From Allobogoriella deserti (GTDB lineage Bacteria > Actinomycetota > Actinomycetes > Actinomycetales > Actinomycetaceae), in the NCBI RefSeq assembly GCF_042680605.1, contig NZ_JBHUEE010000005.1, positions 248,001 through 312,000 on the forward strand: a stretch of DNA of 64,000 nucleotides, read 5' to 3'. Position numbers and translations under genes: made by a program. Position 1 is the stretch's first letter. Each line of letters begins with the position of its first letter. Of this stretch, positions 16,564 to 24,954 are shown piece after piece. The notes under the pieces were generated by a model. It did no database searches, was not told the DNA's origin, and was given only the letters and a program-made list of their open reading frames with translations.

Positions 16564-18687
16564 GTGGCGCTCGCAGATGTTCGACCCGAAGGCCTGGACG
16601 CGGACCGTTCCCCGGAATGGTTCCGGACGGCGACCCGGTGGACCCAGGTCACCTTCACCGACGACGACCCGGGAACGTTCGACATCGACTTCTGGATCGA
16701 CGTCATGCGCCGCACGCGGTCCAACGCGTTGTGCCTCAGTGCCGGCGGGTACATGGCCTTCTATCCCACGCAGCTGCCCTTCCATCACCGCAGCGCGCAT
16801 CTCGCCGGCGGTGACCCGTTCGGCGAGCTGGTCGACGCCGCACGCGGACTCGGCATGCACGTGATGGCTCGCGTCGACCCGCACGCGATTCATCAGGACG
16901 CTGCCGAAGCCCACCCGGAGTGGCTCGCCCGGGATGAGGAGGGCAATCCGATCGAGCACGATTCGATGCCCGGGGTCTTCTGGACGGATCCGTTCAGTAC
17001 GTACCTGAGCGAGCACATCACGCAGATCGCGCAGGAGATCACCGAGCGGTACGACGTCGACGCCCTGTTTGCCAACCGGTGGGAGTCGGTCAAGGGCGTG
17101 TCCTACTCCGAACCCGTCGCGAGACGATTCCGGGCCGAGACCGGCCACGAGCTGCCCCGCCCCAGTGACCTCACGGATCCGGCGTGGGCGGCCTACACCC
17201 GGTGGCGCAGCACGAAGTTCAGCGAACTGGTCGGACTGTGGGACGACGCTGTGCGCGCCGTGAAACCGCACGTGCGGTTCATCCCCAACCGGAACCCGCG
17301 CATCACCCGGGACCTTGTGCGTGAGCTGATCGAGGACCGGTACCCGATGCTCGTGATCGACAAGCAAGGGCGCTGGGAGGACGAGGCGGCATGGACGCCG
17401 GGGCGGATCGGCAAACGAGCCCGTGGCCTCTTCCCCGACCGCCCGGTGGCGTTGCTGGCCTCCGTCGGCACCGAGCATCACGCGCTGCGCTGGAAGGACT
17501 CGGTCACCAGTCCGGCCGAACTGACGAGCTTCATCGTCGACGGGTTCGTCCACGGTGGGCGACCGTGGTTCTCGAAGTTCAAGGCGGAGATCTTCGACCC
17601 TCGCTGGGTCGAGCCGGTGACGGAGGCGTTCGAGTTGCACCATCGGTGCGAGCCGCTGCTCGAGCGCCTCACGCACGTGGCCGAGGTCGCGATCCTCGAC
17701 GTCCGCGCTCCCGACGGCCCGACGCCGTGGACCCCGTCCGACCGGGACCCCCGGGCGCACGAGGACGGTCTTTACCAGGCGCTGGTCGAGGCGCGTATCC
17801 CGTTCGAGTACATCTCCGACGAGATCTTGACGCTCGAGCGACTTGCCGGTGTGCGCGTCCTCGTGCTCCCGGCGTCCTGCGACCTGGCGCCGGCACACGT
17901 CGAGGTGCTCGAGCAGTTCGTCGCTCGCGGCGGAAGCGTGGTGGCCTGCTACGACTCGGGTGCCCGTGCGACGCCGGGCGGGACACGGGAGTTCGCGCTC
18001 GGGGACCTGCTCGGCGTCCGACTCGAACGCGACGCGTACGGTCCGGTGAAGAACAACTACATCGCACTCGAGGGTGATCACCCGCTGAACCGCGGCTACG
18101 ACGGCGCGCGCCGGATCGTCGGCGGCACCACGCTGCTCGATGTTCGGGCGGAACCGGGGACCGATGTGCCGTTCCGGTTCATCCCCGCGTACCCGGACCT
18201 TCCCATGGAGGAGGTCTATCCGCGCTCCTACGACGGTCCGCCCGCCGTCGTCACGCGCGAGCATCCCTCGGGTGGGCGGACCGTGTACGTCGCGTTCAAC
18301 CTCGGCGAGGTCTACTGGAGGGCGCTGCAGGCGGACCACGGGAGGCTGATCGCCAACGCCGTGACGTGGGCGCGCGGTGACGACTCGCCGCAGGTCGAGG
18401 TCCGCGGCGCCGGGCTGGTCGACCTCGCGACGCTGGCCGGCGACGGGGAACTGGCGGCGTGTCTGGTCAACCTCAACGACCCGATGGCGATGCGAGGGCA
18501 GCGTCACGAGCTCATCCCGTTGACCGACCAGGAGGTCCGGGTGCGCCTGCCCGAGGGGGCGGTGTCCGTGCGGGCGCGGCTGGTCGTGGCGGACCGGAGC
18601 GTGCCCGTCGACGTCGTCGAGGGGATTGCCCGGGTGAGCGTGGAGGAGCTGGAGCTCCTCGAGGTCGTCCACCTCACCTGGTCCTGA
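16564..18687 (+). CDS. GHL6-type putative glycoside hydrolase with amidotransferase-like middle domain
   Basis: A 707-residue protein. The N-terminal half is a TIM-barrel of the hypothetical glycosyl hydrolase 6 type (WIDVMRRTRSNALCLSAGGYMAFYP, then LGMHVMARVDPHAIH and HPEWLARDEEGNP). The middle (about residues 375-500) resembles the beta-galactosidase trimerisation/class I amidotransferase fold (LAGVRVLVLPASCDLAP, then VARGGSVVACYDSG). A beta-rich tail follows. GTG 16564 is chosen because AGGAGGAGG ends five bases before. No signal peptide, so cytoplasmic. It shares its architecture with the gene at 20601. Substrate and catalytic residues are not established for this family. Confidence 0.75.
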   Translation: MALADVRPEGLDADRSPEWFRTATRWTQVTFTDDDPGTFDIDFWIDVMRRTRSNALCLSAGGYMAFYPTQLPFHHRSAHLAGGDPFGELVDAARGLGMHVMARVDPHAIHQDAAEAHPEWLARDEEGNPIEHDSMPGVFWTDPFSTYLSEHITQIAQEITERYDVDALFANRWESVKGVSYSEPVARRFRAETGHELPRPSDLTDPAWAAYTRWRSTKFSELVGLWDDAVRAVKPHVRFIPNRNPRITRDLVRELIEDRYPMLVIDKQGRWEDEAAWTPGRIGKRARGLFPDRPVALLASVGTEHHALRWKDSVTSPAELTSFIVDGFVHGGRPWFSKFKAEIFDPRWVEPVTEAFELHHRCEPLLERLTHVAEVAILDVRAPDGPTPWTPSDRDPRAHEDGLYQALVEARIPFEYISDEILTLERLAGVRVLVLPASCDLAPAHVEVLEQFVARGGSVVACYDSGARATPGGTREFALGDLLGVRLERDAYGPVKNNYIALEGDHPLNRGYDGARRIVGGTTLLDVRAEPGTDVPFRFIPAYPDLPMEEVYPRSYDGPPAVVTREHPSGGRTVYVAFNLGEVYWRALQADHGRLIANAVTWARGDDSPQVEVRGAGLVDLATLAGDGELAACLVNLNDPMAMRGQRHELIPLTDQEVRVRLPEGAVSVRARLVVADRSVPVDVVEGIARVSVEELELLEVVHLTWS

Positions 18688-18692
18688 TCAGG
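18683..18692. other. Palindromic abutting stop codons
   Basis: The GHL6 stop TGA (18685-18687) and the minus-strand GntR stop (18688-18690) abut with no intergenic base, inside the palindrome CCTGATCAGG. There is no room for a separate terminator between these convergent genes. Confidence 0.7.
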
Positions 18693-19395
18693 TCGCGTCG
18701 GCCAGCAGTGCTTCCTCGATGTCGACCAGGTGCATGATCATGAGCTGCCGGGCTCGCCGGCCGTCGCCCGACTGAACCGCGTCGAAGATGAGGTCGTGGT
18801 GGGTGAGGTAGCGGTAGAGGTGGTCCTCGCTCTGGCGCACGTGTCCCTTGAGTTCGGCCCACAGGTCGCCGCTCATCATCTGGGCGAGCTGCCCCTGCAG
18901 GGCGATCAGGGCCGGGTTGCGTGTGGCGCCGGCGACCGCGGTGTGGAACAGCAGGTCGGGGGCTGCCGGGTCCTGGTGGGCGATGACGGCCTCGTGCTGT
19001 CGCTCCAGCGCGTTTCGCATGGCCTCGAGCTCGGCCTCGCCCGCCTGTGCCGCCGCGTGTTCGGCGCAGGTGGGCTCCACGGCCATACGCGCGACCATGA
19101 GGTCGAGCGGGCTCTGTTCGCCGGCGGCCTCCGCGCGTGCGCGCAAGGCTGCGTCGTACGACGTGGAACTCGGCGTGACCACCGTGCCGGATCGGCCGCG
19201 GATCTCGAGTGCGCCCGCGTGGGCCAGCGCCCGGATCGCCTCGCGCAACGTATTGCGGCTGACCCCGAGCTGCTGGGCGAGGGCGCGTTCCGACGGCAGG
19301 ACCGAGCCGACCGCGAACTGCTCTTCCCGGATGGCAGTCAGCAGTCGGTCGACGGTCTGTGCATGGACGCTCGCCGGGCGCGCCATCTCACGCAT
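18688..19395 (-). CDS. FadR-type GntR regulator with FCD domain
   Basis: A 235-residue regulator with a textbook FadR-subfamily helix-turn-helix: LPSERALAQQLGVSRNTLRE at residues about 34-53, then AIRALAHAGALEIRGRSGT. The FCD domain contains LLFHTAVAGATRNP and the C-terminal helix with MIMHLVDIEEAL. ATG at 19395 is used; an in-frame ATG three codons on is the alternative. Three sites matching or nearly matching TGGTnnnACCA, the binding pattern known for FadR-like proteins, lie in its upstream region, so it likely represses itself and the 19738 operon. Confidence 0.92.
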   Translation of the reverse strand: MREMARPASVHAQTVDRLLTAIREEQFAVGSVLPSERALAQQLGVSRNTLREAIRALAHAGALEIRGRSGTVVTPSSTSYDAALRARAEAAGEQSPLDLMVARMAVEPTCAEHAAAQAGEAELEAMRNALERQHEAVIAHQDPAAPDLLFHTAVAGATRNPALIALQGQLAQMMSGDLWAELKGHVRQSEDHLYRYLTHHDLIFDAVQSGDGRRARQLMIMHLVDIEEALLADAT

Positions 19396-19446
19396 GCCTC
19401 ACGCTTCTCGACATGTGGGTGACCCTACAGGGTGCCCGAACGACAG

Positions 19447-19457
19447 TGGTCCAACCA
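19447..19457. promoter_or_regulatory. FadR-type operator TGGTCCAACCA (copy 1)
   Basis: TGGT-CCA-ACCA fits the TGGTnnnACCA pattern of FadR-subfamily GntR operators. It is 52 nt upstream of the GntR ATG and within the 342-nt divergent intergenic region 19396-19737. Apart from the three operator copies I see no gene in that region; AT-rich stretches such as GCTATAT near 19540-19550 may be promoter parts. Confidence 0.6.
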
Positions 19458-19573
19458 ACTGCCGAGGATCGGTGCGTCTCGGCCTGCGCTGTCCTTCGCG
19501 TGAACTCTGCGCGAATCTCGCTTCGGCACGGAATAGCCAAGCTATATCCATGCCGCGAACCCCTTGACGTGCG

Positions 19574-19584
19574 AGGTCCGACCA
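19574..19584. promoter_or_regulatory. FadR-type operator, one mismatch (copy 2)
   Basis: AGGT-CCG-ACCA differs from TGGTnnnACCA at the first base only and lies 29 bp before copy 3. Close spacing suggests cooperative binding. Confidence 0.45.
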
Positions 19585-19602
19585 GGAAGTATCACCAGCA
19601 AC

Positions 19603-19613
19603 TGGTCCAACCA
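19603..19613. promoter_or_regulatory. FadR-type operator TGGTCCAACCA (copy 3)
   Basis: Identical to copy 1 over 11 bases, and extended by C and G into a 5-nt-arm repeat (CTGGT-CCA-ACCAG). It is about 125 nt before the GTG of the dehydrogenase gene, suited to repressing the rightward operon. Confidence 0.6.
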
Positions 19614-19737
19614 GATGACGTGACACATCGAGAGGGCTGCGCCGGCGGTCAACGACGACGGCGCCCGGCCGGACGGTCCGCCGGGCGGCGAGCAACGGAA
19701 TCCTGCGGCCGCGGCAGTTCCAGAGCAAGGAGAACGT

Positions 19738-20604
19738 GTGCGAATCGGATTCATCGGCCTCGGGGTCATGGGTGTGCCCATGGCACTCAACCTCATCCGC
19801 GCCGGTCATGACCTGACCGTGCACCGGATCAAAGAGCGCTCGAAGGTCCTGGTCGAGGAAGGGGCGGTGGCGGCGCCGTCGGCGCAGGAGGTCGCCCGGC
19901 GATCCGAGGTCGTCATCCTCATGCTTCCCGATACTCCCGACGTCGAGCAGGTCCTCACGGCCGAGGACGGCGTCGTCGCCGGGCTGGCGCCCGGCACGTT
20001 GGTGATCGACATGAGCTCGATCTCGCCGGTCGCGACGGTCGACCTCGCCCGGCGGGTCCACGACGCAGGTGGGGAGTACGTCGACGCCCCGGTCTCCGGC
20101 GGCGACGTCGGCGCGCGGGACGGGACGTTGACGATCTTCGTCGGCGGGAGCGACGCCGCCGTCGGGCGGGCCCTGCCTCTGCTCGACCTCATGGGCAGGA
20201 CCATCACCCACATGGGCCCGGTCGGTGCCGGCCAGGCCACCAAGGTGGTGAACCAGATCATCGTGGCTCTGACGATCGAGGCCGTCGCCGAAGGGATGGC
20301 GGTCGCCGAGGCCTCAGGCATCGACCCGGCGACGGTCCGCGAAGCGCTCTCCGGCGGCTTCGCCTCGTCCCGGGTGCTCGAGCTGCACGGCCAACGCATG
20401 ATCGACCGGGCCTTCGAGCCGGGCTTCCGCATCCGGCTGCATCGCAAGGATCTCGGCATCGCACTCGCGTCGGCGGAGCACTACGGCGCCGAGCTCCCGG
20501 GCACCGCGGCGGTCGCCCGCCAGATGGACCAGGCTTTGGCGAGGTCCTGGGGCGAGCTCGACCACTCCGCCCTGTTCCGGGTCCTCGACGGAGGACACGG
20601 ATGA
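19738..20604 (+). CDS. NAD(P)-dependent beta-hydroxyacid dehydrogenase (HIBADH/tartronate semialdehyde reductase type)
   Basis: A 288-residue enzyme of the 6-phosphogluconate dehydrogenase-like family. RIGFIGLGVMGVPMALNL is the dinucleotide-binding start, VDAPVSGGDVGARDG the substrate-binding segment, and Lys169 in GAGQATKVVNQ the catalytic lysine. GTG start with AAGGAG at 19727-19732. The family reduces tartronate semialdehyde or oxidises 3-hydroxyisobutyrate; next to a hydroxypyruvate isomerase-like gene, the tartronate semialdehyde/glycerate route is attractive but unproven. The stop overlaps the GHL6 ATG by 4 nt. Confidence 0.88.
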   Translation: MRIGFIGLGVMGVPMALNLIRAGHDLTVHRIKERSKVLVEEGAVAAPSAQEVARRSEVVILMLPDTPDVEQVLTAEDGVVAGLAPGTLVIDMSSISPVATVDLARRVHDAGGEYVDAPVSGGDVGARDGTLTIFVGGSDAAVGRALPLLDLMGRTITHMGPVGAGQATKVVNQIIVALTIEAVAEGMAVAEASGIDPATVREALSGGFASSRVLELHGQRMIDRAFEPGFRIRLHRKDLGIALASAEHYGAELPGTAAVARQMDQALARSWGELDHSALFRVLDGGHG

Positions 20605-22589
20605 GCTCGCCGTGGTGGCACGAGCCGTTCCGGGGTGTTCAGACGAACCTGCGGGAGATCGATGCCGATCTCGATGTCGAGGCTGTCCTCGACTTCATCG
20701 AGGACTACGGCGCCGACACGTGGTTGCTGAGCGTCGGCGGGATCATCGCGAACTATCCCAGTGAACTGGACTGTCAGACGGTCAACCCGGCGCTGGCGGC
20801 TCGTGCGTCGGGCGATCTGATCGGTGACGCGGTGAGTGCTGCGCGCCGGCGCGGCATTCGCGTGCTCGCCCGCATGGACTTCTCCAAGGTCGACGCCCGG
20901 CGTGCGGAGGAGCATCCGGAGTGGTGCTTCGTCGGCCCGGACGGTCGTGCCCAGATCTACAACGGCTACCGCAGCGTCTGCCCCTCGGGTGAGTACTACC
21001 AGCGGAAGATGTTCGACGTCGTGGCGGAGGTGCTCTCCCGGTACGACGTCGCCGGATTCTTCTTCAACATGATGCACTTCAACGAGCGGGACTATTCCCG
21101 CCGGTACCACGGGGTGTGCCACTGCACGTCGTGCCTGAGCGCGTTCCGCTCCTACGCGCCCGACGTCGAGCACCCCACCGGGCCCGACTCGCCCGGTTAC
21201 CAGGTGTGGCGCTCGTGGTCCGCCGGCGTGCTCGACGACCTCAACACCCGGATGCGCGAGCACATCTCCGAGCTGGACCGTGACGTGGCGCTGATGCTGC
21301 GCGAGAGCGCGCACATCACGTACCACGAGGCGAACAACGCCGTCGGGCGGCCGTTGTGGCACCACCTGACCTCGGAGTCGGTCAGTGCGCACCGGTCACG
21401 GGACCGAGATCGCACCGTGTACGTCAACTGCACCGCATTCGTCGACATGCCGTATCGATGGGCCGGTGAGGACCCGAACCACGTGGCCCAGTATCTTCTC
21501 CAGGCCATGGCCCACGGTGGGCATCCCTCGACCTACCTCATGGGCACACCCGAGACGGCGCGGTACGAGGGGCTCGAGGTCGGCCGGAGCCTGACGCGCT
21601 TCCACCGCGACCACGCCAGCCTCTACGCCGGCCTGCGCTCGGGCGCTCGCGTCGGGCTGGTCCGGCCGCACGGTGGTTCGCACGATGCTCGCAGGCTCGC
21701 CGAGTTCCGCGGGTGGTACCAGTGTCTGGTCGAGCAGCACGTGCCCTTCGACGTGCTCGAGCAGAGTGCGCTCGACGGCATCGATCCGCAGCAGTACGAC
21801 CTGGTGATCCTCGCGGATCTGGGGCCGCTGGCCCCGCACGGCGTCGCCGGCGTCGAATCGTTGCTCGAGCAGGGATCTGCCGTGGTCGCCACCGGGGACT
21901 CCGCCTGGTCCCGAGGGGAGCTGCAGGTTCCCGGCGCCGGTTCGCTCGCCCGATGGAAGGCGGAGTACACCACCGAGGAATCGCTGTTCGGCCTGCACAT
22001 CCCCGTCGATTCCTCGGGTGACTACGTCCCGGCGGTCGGGGGATTCGGTGTGCTCGAGCCGTCATCCGAGGCCGAGGTGGACTGGCGGGCTCTCGGGCGC
22101 GCGCTCTACGGGCCACCGGAGAAGTGCTACGGCCACGTGCCGGTGCCGCATCCCGGGTGGGTTGCCGGCCGGGTCGGTCGCGGCCGGCTCGCTGTGGTGC
22201 CGTGGCGGCCCGGTCAGCTCTATCACGAGCTCGGGCTCACACGGGTGCGCGATGCGGTGGTCGCGAAGGTGTTCACGTTGACCCGCAGTGGCCGCCAGGT
22301 GGAGGCCGAGCTGCCCGCCCAGGTTCAGGTCGTCCTCGGGACGAACCGGGCGGGAGCCACCGTTGTGCACCTGCTGAACCGTTCGGGGGATGCACCTCAG
22401 CGTTTCGTCGAACCCGTGCCGGTCCCGGCCGGCCGGCTGCGTGTGCGGACGCCGGCAGACCCCGTGATCGCCCGTGCCCAGGTGTCCTCGGAGGACCTGA
22501 GCTGGCACCGCGAGGGCGATGTCGTGGTGTTCCGGACACCTCGAGTGGGCCTCTTCGAGGTTCTCGAGATCCAGTGGAGTAACAACTAG
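20601..22589 (+). CDS. GHL6-type putative glycoside hydrolase (second copy)
   Basis: A 662-residue protein with the same layout as the 16564 gene. The barrel begins GVQTNLREIDADLDVEAVL, continues with ADTWLLSVGGIIANYPSE, RGIRVLARMDFSKVD and HPEWCFVGPDG, which fits the hypothetical glycosyl hydrolase 6 family; a Cys-rich stretch GVCHCTSC follows. The middle amidotransferase-like domain includes QQYDLVILADLGPL and LLEQGSAVVATGDS. No signal peptide. It is coupled to the dehydrogenase by ATGA and followed by a transporter module, so it probably processes the imported glycan inside the cell. Confidence 0.78.
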   Translation: MSSPWWHEPFRGVQTNLREIDADLDVEAVLDFIEDYGADTWLLSVGGIIANYPSELDCQTVNPALAARASGDLIGDAVSAARRRGIRVLARMDFSKVDARRAEEHPEWCFVGPDGRAQIYNGYRSVCPSGEYYQRKMFDVVAEVLSRYDVAGFFFNMMHFNERDYSRRYHGVCHCTSCLSAFRSYAPDVEHPTGPDSPGYQVWRSWSAGVLDDLNTRMREHISELDRDVALMLRESAHITYHEANNAVGRPLWHHLTSESVSAHRSRDRDRTVYVNCTAFVDMPYRWAGEDPNHVAQYLLQAMAHGGHPSTYLMGTPETARYEGLEVGRSLTRFHRDHASLYAGLRSGARVGLVRPHGGSHDARRLAEFRGWYQCLVEQHVPFDVLEQSALDGIDPQQYDLVILADLGPLAPHGVAGVESLLEQGSAVVATGDSAWSRGELQVPGAGSLARWKAEYTTEESLFGLHIPVDSSGDYVPAVGGFGVLEPSSEAEVDWRALGRALYGPPEKCYGHVPVPHPGWVAGRVGRGRLAVVPWRPGQLYHELGLTRVRDAVVAKVFTLTRSGRQVEAELPAQVQVVLGTNRAGATVVHLLNRSGDAPQRFVEPVPVPAGRLRVRTPADPVIARAQVSSEDLSWHREGDVVVFRTPRVGLFEVLEIQWSNN

Positions 22590-22636
22590 ACGTGCATACT
22601 TGACAGACAATCTAGATGTGGCAACAGTGGGGCGTA

Positions 22637-22651
22637 CCCGATCGGATCGGG
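22637..22651. promoter_or_regulatory. Odd-length palindrome, candidate operator (copy 3)
   Basis: CCCGATC-G-GATCGGG is a perfect 7-nt-arm inverted repeat containing the same 13-base core as the site at 7041. Its centre is 38 nt before the ATG of the second binding-protein gene. A TTGACA hexamer lies 31 nt upstream (22600-22605), but no clear -10 follows. Confidence 0.55.
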
Positions 22652-22681
22652 CCCTGCACCTTCCAATGACGGGAGAGAACG

Positions 22682-23986
22682 ATGCGTGTGCTGAGTCGAC
22701 GACACCTGCTCGCGGCCGCGGGCGCGGCGATGGGAGCCGGTGTCCTGTCCAGTTGTTCCGGCGTCGCGGGTAGCGCAGGTGGTGGCGGTGGCGGCAACGC
22801 CGGCCGCTCCGTCCGTTATGCGTTCTGGGGCAACAACGTCCGCCAGGAGAACTACCAGGCCGCCTTCGACGAGATGGCCGACGAGCTCCCCGACATCAAC
22901 CTCGAGCTCGAGTTCGCGGAGTACAACGCCTACCGCGAGCGGATGACGACGCAGATGGCTGCCCAGAACGTCGCCGATGTCTTCTGGGTGCCCTCACCCG
23001 ACGTGCTCACCTATCACGCCAACGGGCTGTTCCGGCGGGTCGACGATCTCGAGACGCTGGACCTGTCCGACTTCAGTGAGGACGACATCCGTGATTTCGA
23101 GCTCCAGGGTGAGCTCAACACCGTGCCGTTCGGCATCCACGTGCCGGTGGTCCGATACAACCGGACCTTCGCCGACGAGGACGGCGTCGAGCTTCCGGAC
23201 GAATGGGACTGGAACGATCTCGCCGAGATCGCCCGCGACTACACGAACAACAACTCCCACGGCCGCAAGGCCCTCTCCTACCGGGTCGACCACGACCACT
23301 CGGTCCAGAACTGGCTCCGCCAGCACGGGGAACAGCTGTGGAGTGAGGACGGCGGACTGGGGTTCACGGCCGAGACGCTCGCCGAGTGGATCGCGTACTG
23401 GGAGAACCTGCGCCAGGCGGGCGCCACGACCACGGTCAGTGAGCAGGACGGTGTCGAGCCGAGCTGGACCGACATCGGCGACTCGATCCTGCTGCATCTG
23501 GGCAACGCCAACCACGCCATCGACGAGGCCGACATGTTCCCGGACTTCGACTTCGGCCTGAAGCATCCGCCGATCGCACCGGACGCCCCGGAGGGTTTCC
23601 GCTTCCTCTACATGCCCCGAATGGCCGTCTACGCGAACGCCGCGGACGAGGTGCTCGAGCCGGCCGGTGAGGTCCTCAGCTACTGCATCAACAACACCAC
23701 CATGCTGCGGCACGTCGGCCTGACCATGGGAACCCCGATCAATCCCCGTGTGGCGGAGGAGTACCGGGAGTTCGCCAGCGACATCGAGCTCGAGATGCTC
23801 GAGGTCGGCGAAGCCGACCGTGCGGCCACGCGCGACCCGGTGTACGAATCGCCCCCGGGTGCCAGCGAGTGGCGAGTGACGCTCCGCCGTGTGGTCGAGG
23901 GCATCATCAACGGCGAGACCGGCATCAGCGACGGTGCCCAACAGATCGTGGACGAAGTCCAACGCAACATCGATCGGGCGAGCTGA
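22682..23986 (+). CDS. Sugar ABC transporter substrate-binding lipoprotein
   Basis: A 434-residue binding protein. Signal: LSRRHLLAAAGAAMGAGVLSSC, with a twin Arg and lipobox LSSC (quoted in parts: SRRHLL, then GVLSSC). The mature part starts RYAFWGNNVRQENYQ and has NVADVFWVPSPDVL, the sugar-binder layout; it parallels the 7177 protein. It heads the second transporter module and carries the shared operator upstream. The ligand is probably the substrate of the GHL6 gene just before it. Confidence 0.91.
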   Translation: MRVLSRRHLLAAAGAAMGAGVLSSCSGVAGSAGGGGGGNAGRSVRYAFWGNNVRQENYQAAFDEMADELPDINLELEFAEYNAYRERMTTQMAAQNVADVFWVPSPDVLTYHANGLFRRVDDLETLDLSDFSEDDIRDFELQGELNTVPFGIHVPVVRYNRTFADEDGVELPDEWDWNDLAEIARDYTNNNSHGRKALSYRVDHDHSVQNWLRQHGEQLWSEDGGLGFTAETLAEWIAYWENLRQAGATTTVSEQDGVEPSWTDIGDSILLHLGNANHAIDEADMFPDFDFGLKHPPIAPDAPEGFRFLYMPRMAVYANAADEVLEPAGEVLSYCINNTTMLRHVGLTMGTPINPRVAEEYREFASDIELEMLEVGEADRAATRDPVYESPPGASEWRVTLRRVVEGIINGETGISDGAQQIVDEVQRNIDRAS

Positions 23987-23996
23987 GTTGGTCACC

Positions 23997-24953
23997 ATGG
24001 CACAAGCCGCAACTCACGCGGCGCCCGCGCCGCAGGGTGCGGCATCAGGGCCGCACTCGGATCCGCCCCGGCGGCGCTCGTTGACGCGACAGGACGGCGT
24101 CGCCCACATCTTCATGACGCCCTGGCTCCTCGGTCTGGTCCTGGTGACCGCCGTGCCGATGCTGGCCTCGCTCTACCTGTCGTTCACCGACTACAACATC
24201 CTCTCCAGTCCGACGTTCATCGGGGCCGACAACTACGAGCGGCTGACCGCGGATCCGCGGTTCTGGAACTCGGTCCGGGTGACGGTGACCTATGTGCTGG
24301 TCTCGGTGCCGCTTCAGCTGGCCTTCGCCCTGGCGCTGGCGCTCATCCTCGATCGCGGTCTGCGCGGACTGACCATCTACCGCAGCGCCTACTACCTGCC
24401 CTCGCTGCTGGGTGGGTCCGTGGCTGTGGCGGTGCTGTGGCGGCAGGTCTTCGGGCACGACGGCCTGGTCAACCAGGTACTCGACCTGTTCGGCGTTCAC
24501 GGCTCCAGCTGGCTGCAGAACCCGTCGACGGCGTTGGGCACTCTCATCGTGCTCAACGTGTGGACCTTCGGTTCACCGATGGTCATCTTCCTCGCGGGTC
24601 TGCGGCAGATACCGGAGGAGTACTACGAGGCCGCACGAGTCGACGGCGCGTCGATCTGGCGCCAGTTCCGTTCCGTCACGGTGCCGCTGCTGACGCCGAT
24701 CGTGTTCTTCAACCTCATCCTGCAGACGATCGGCGCCTTCCAGGCCTTCACGCAGGCGCACGTGGTGAGCGGCGGTACCGGTGGGCCGTCCGACTCGACG
24801 CTCTTCTACACCTTGTACATCTACCAGAACGCCTTCGTGAACTTCGACATGGGCTACGCCGCGGCGCTGGCCTGGGTGCTGCTGCTCGTGATCGCCGTGA
24901 TCACCGCCGTGCACTTCGCGTTGTCGAAGTTCTGGGTGTTCTACGGAGACTGA
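23997..24953 (+). CDS. ABC transporter permease (MalF/UgpA type)
   Basis: A 318-residue permease with the first helix at IFMTPWLLGLVLVTAVPML. EAA loop: YYEAARVDGASIWRQFRSVT. It is closely similar to the 8600 permease, including NVWTFGSPMVIFLAGLRQIP and the end FWVFYGD. The ATG at 23997, 11 nt after the previous stop, gives a 30-residue cytosolic tail; the longer frame would run into the binding-protein gene. Confidence 0.9.
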   Translation: MAQAATHAAPAPQGAASGPHSDPPRRRSLTRQDGVAHIFMTPWLLGLVLVTAVPMLASLYLSFTDYNILSSPTFIGADNYERLTADPRFWNSVRVTVTYVLVSVPLQLAFALALALILDRGLRGLTIYRSAYYLPSLLGGSVAVAVLWRQVFGHDGLVNQVLDLFGVHGSSWLQNPSTALGTLIVLNVWTFGSPMVIFLAGLRQIPEEYYEAARVDGASIWRQFRSVTVPLLTPIVFFNLILQTIGAFQAFTQAHVVSGGTGGPSDSTLFYTLYIYQNAFVNFDMGYAAALAWVLLLVIAVITAVHFALSKFWVFYGD

Positions 24954-24954
24954 G

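Noticed and set aside
22600..22628. TTGACA as a -35 promoter element before the second binding-protein gene
   Set aside because: No acceptable -10 hexamer 16-18 nt downstream; kept only as a remark.
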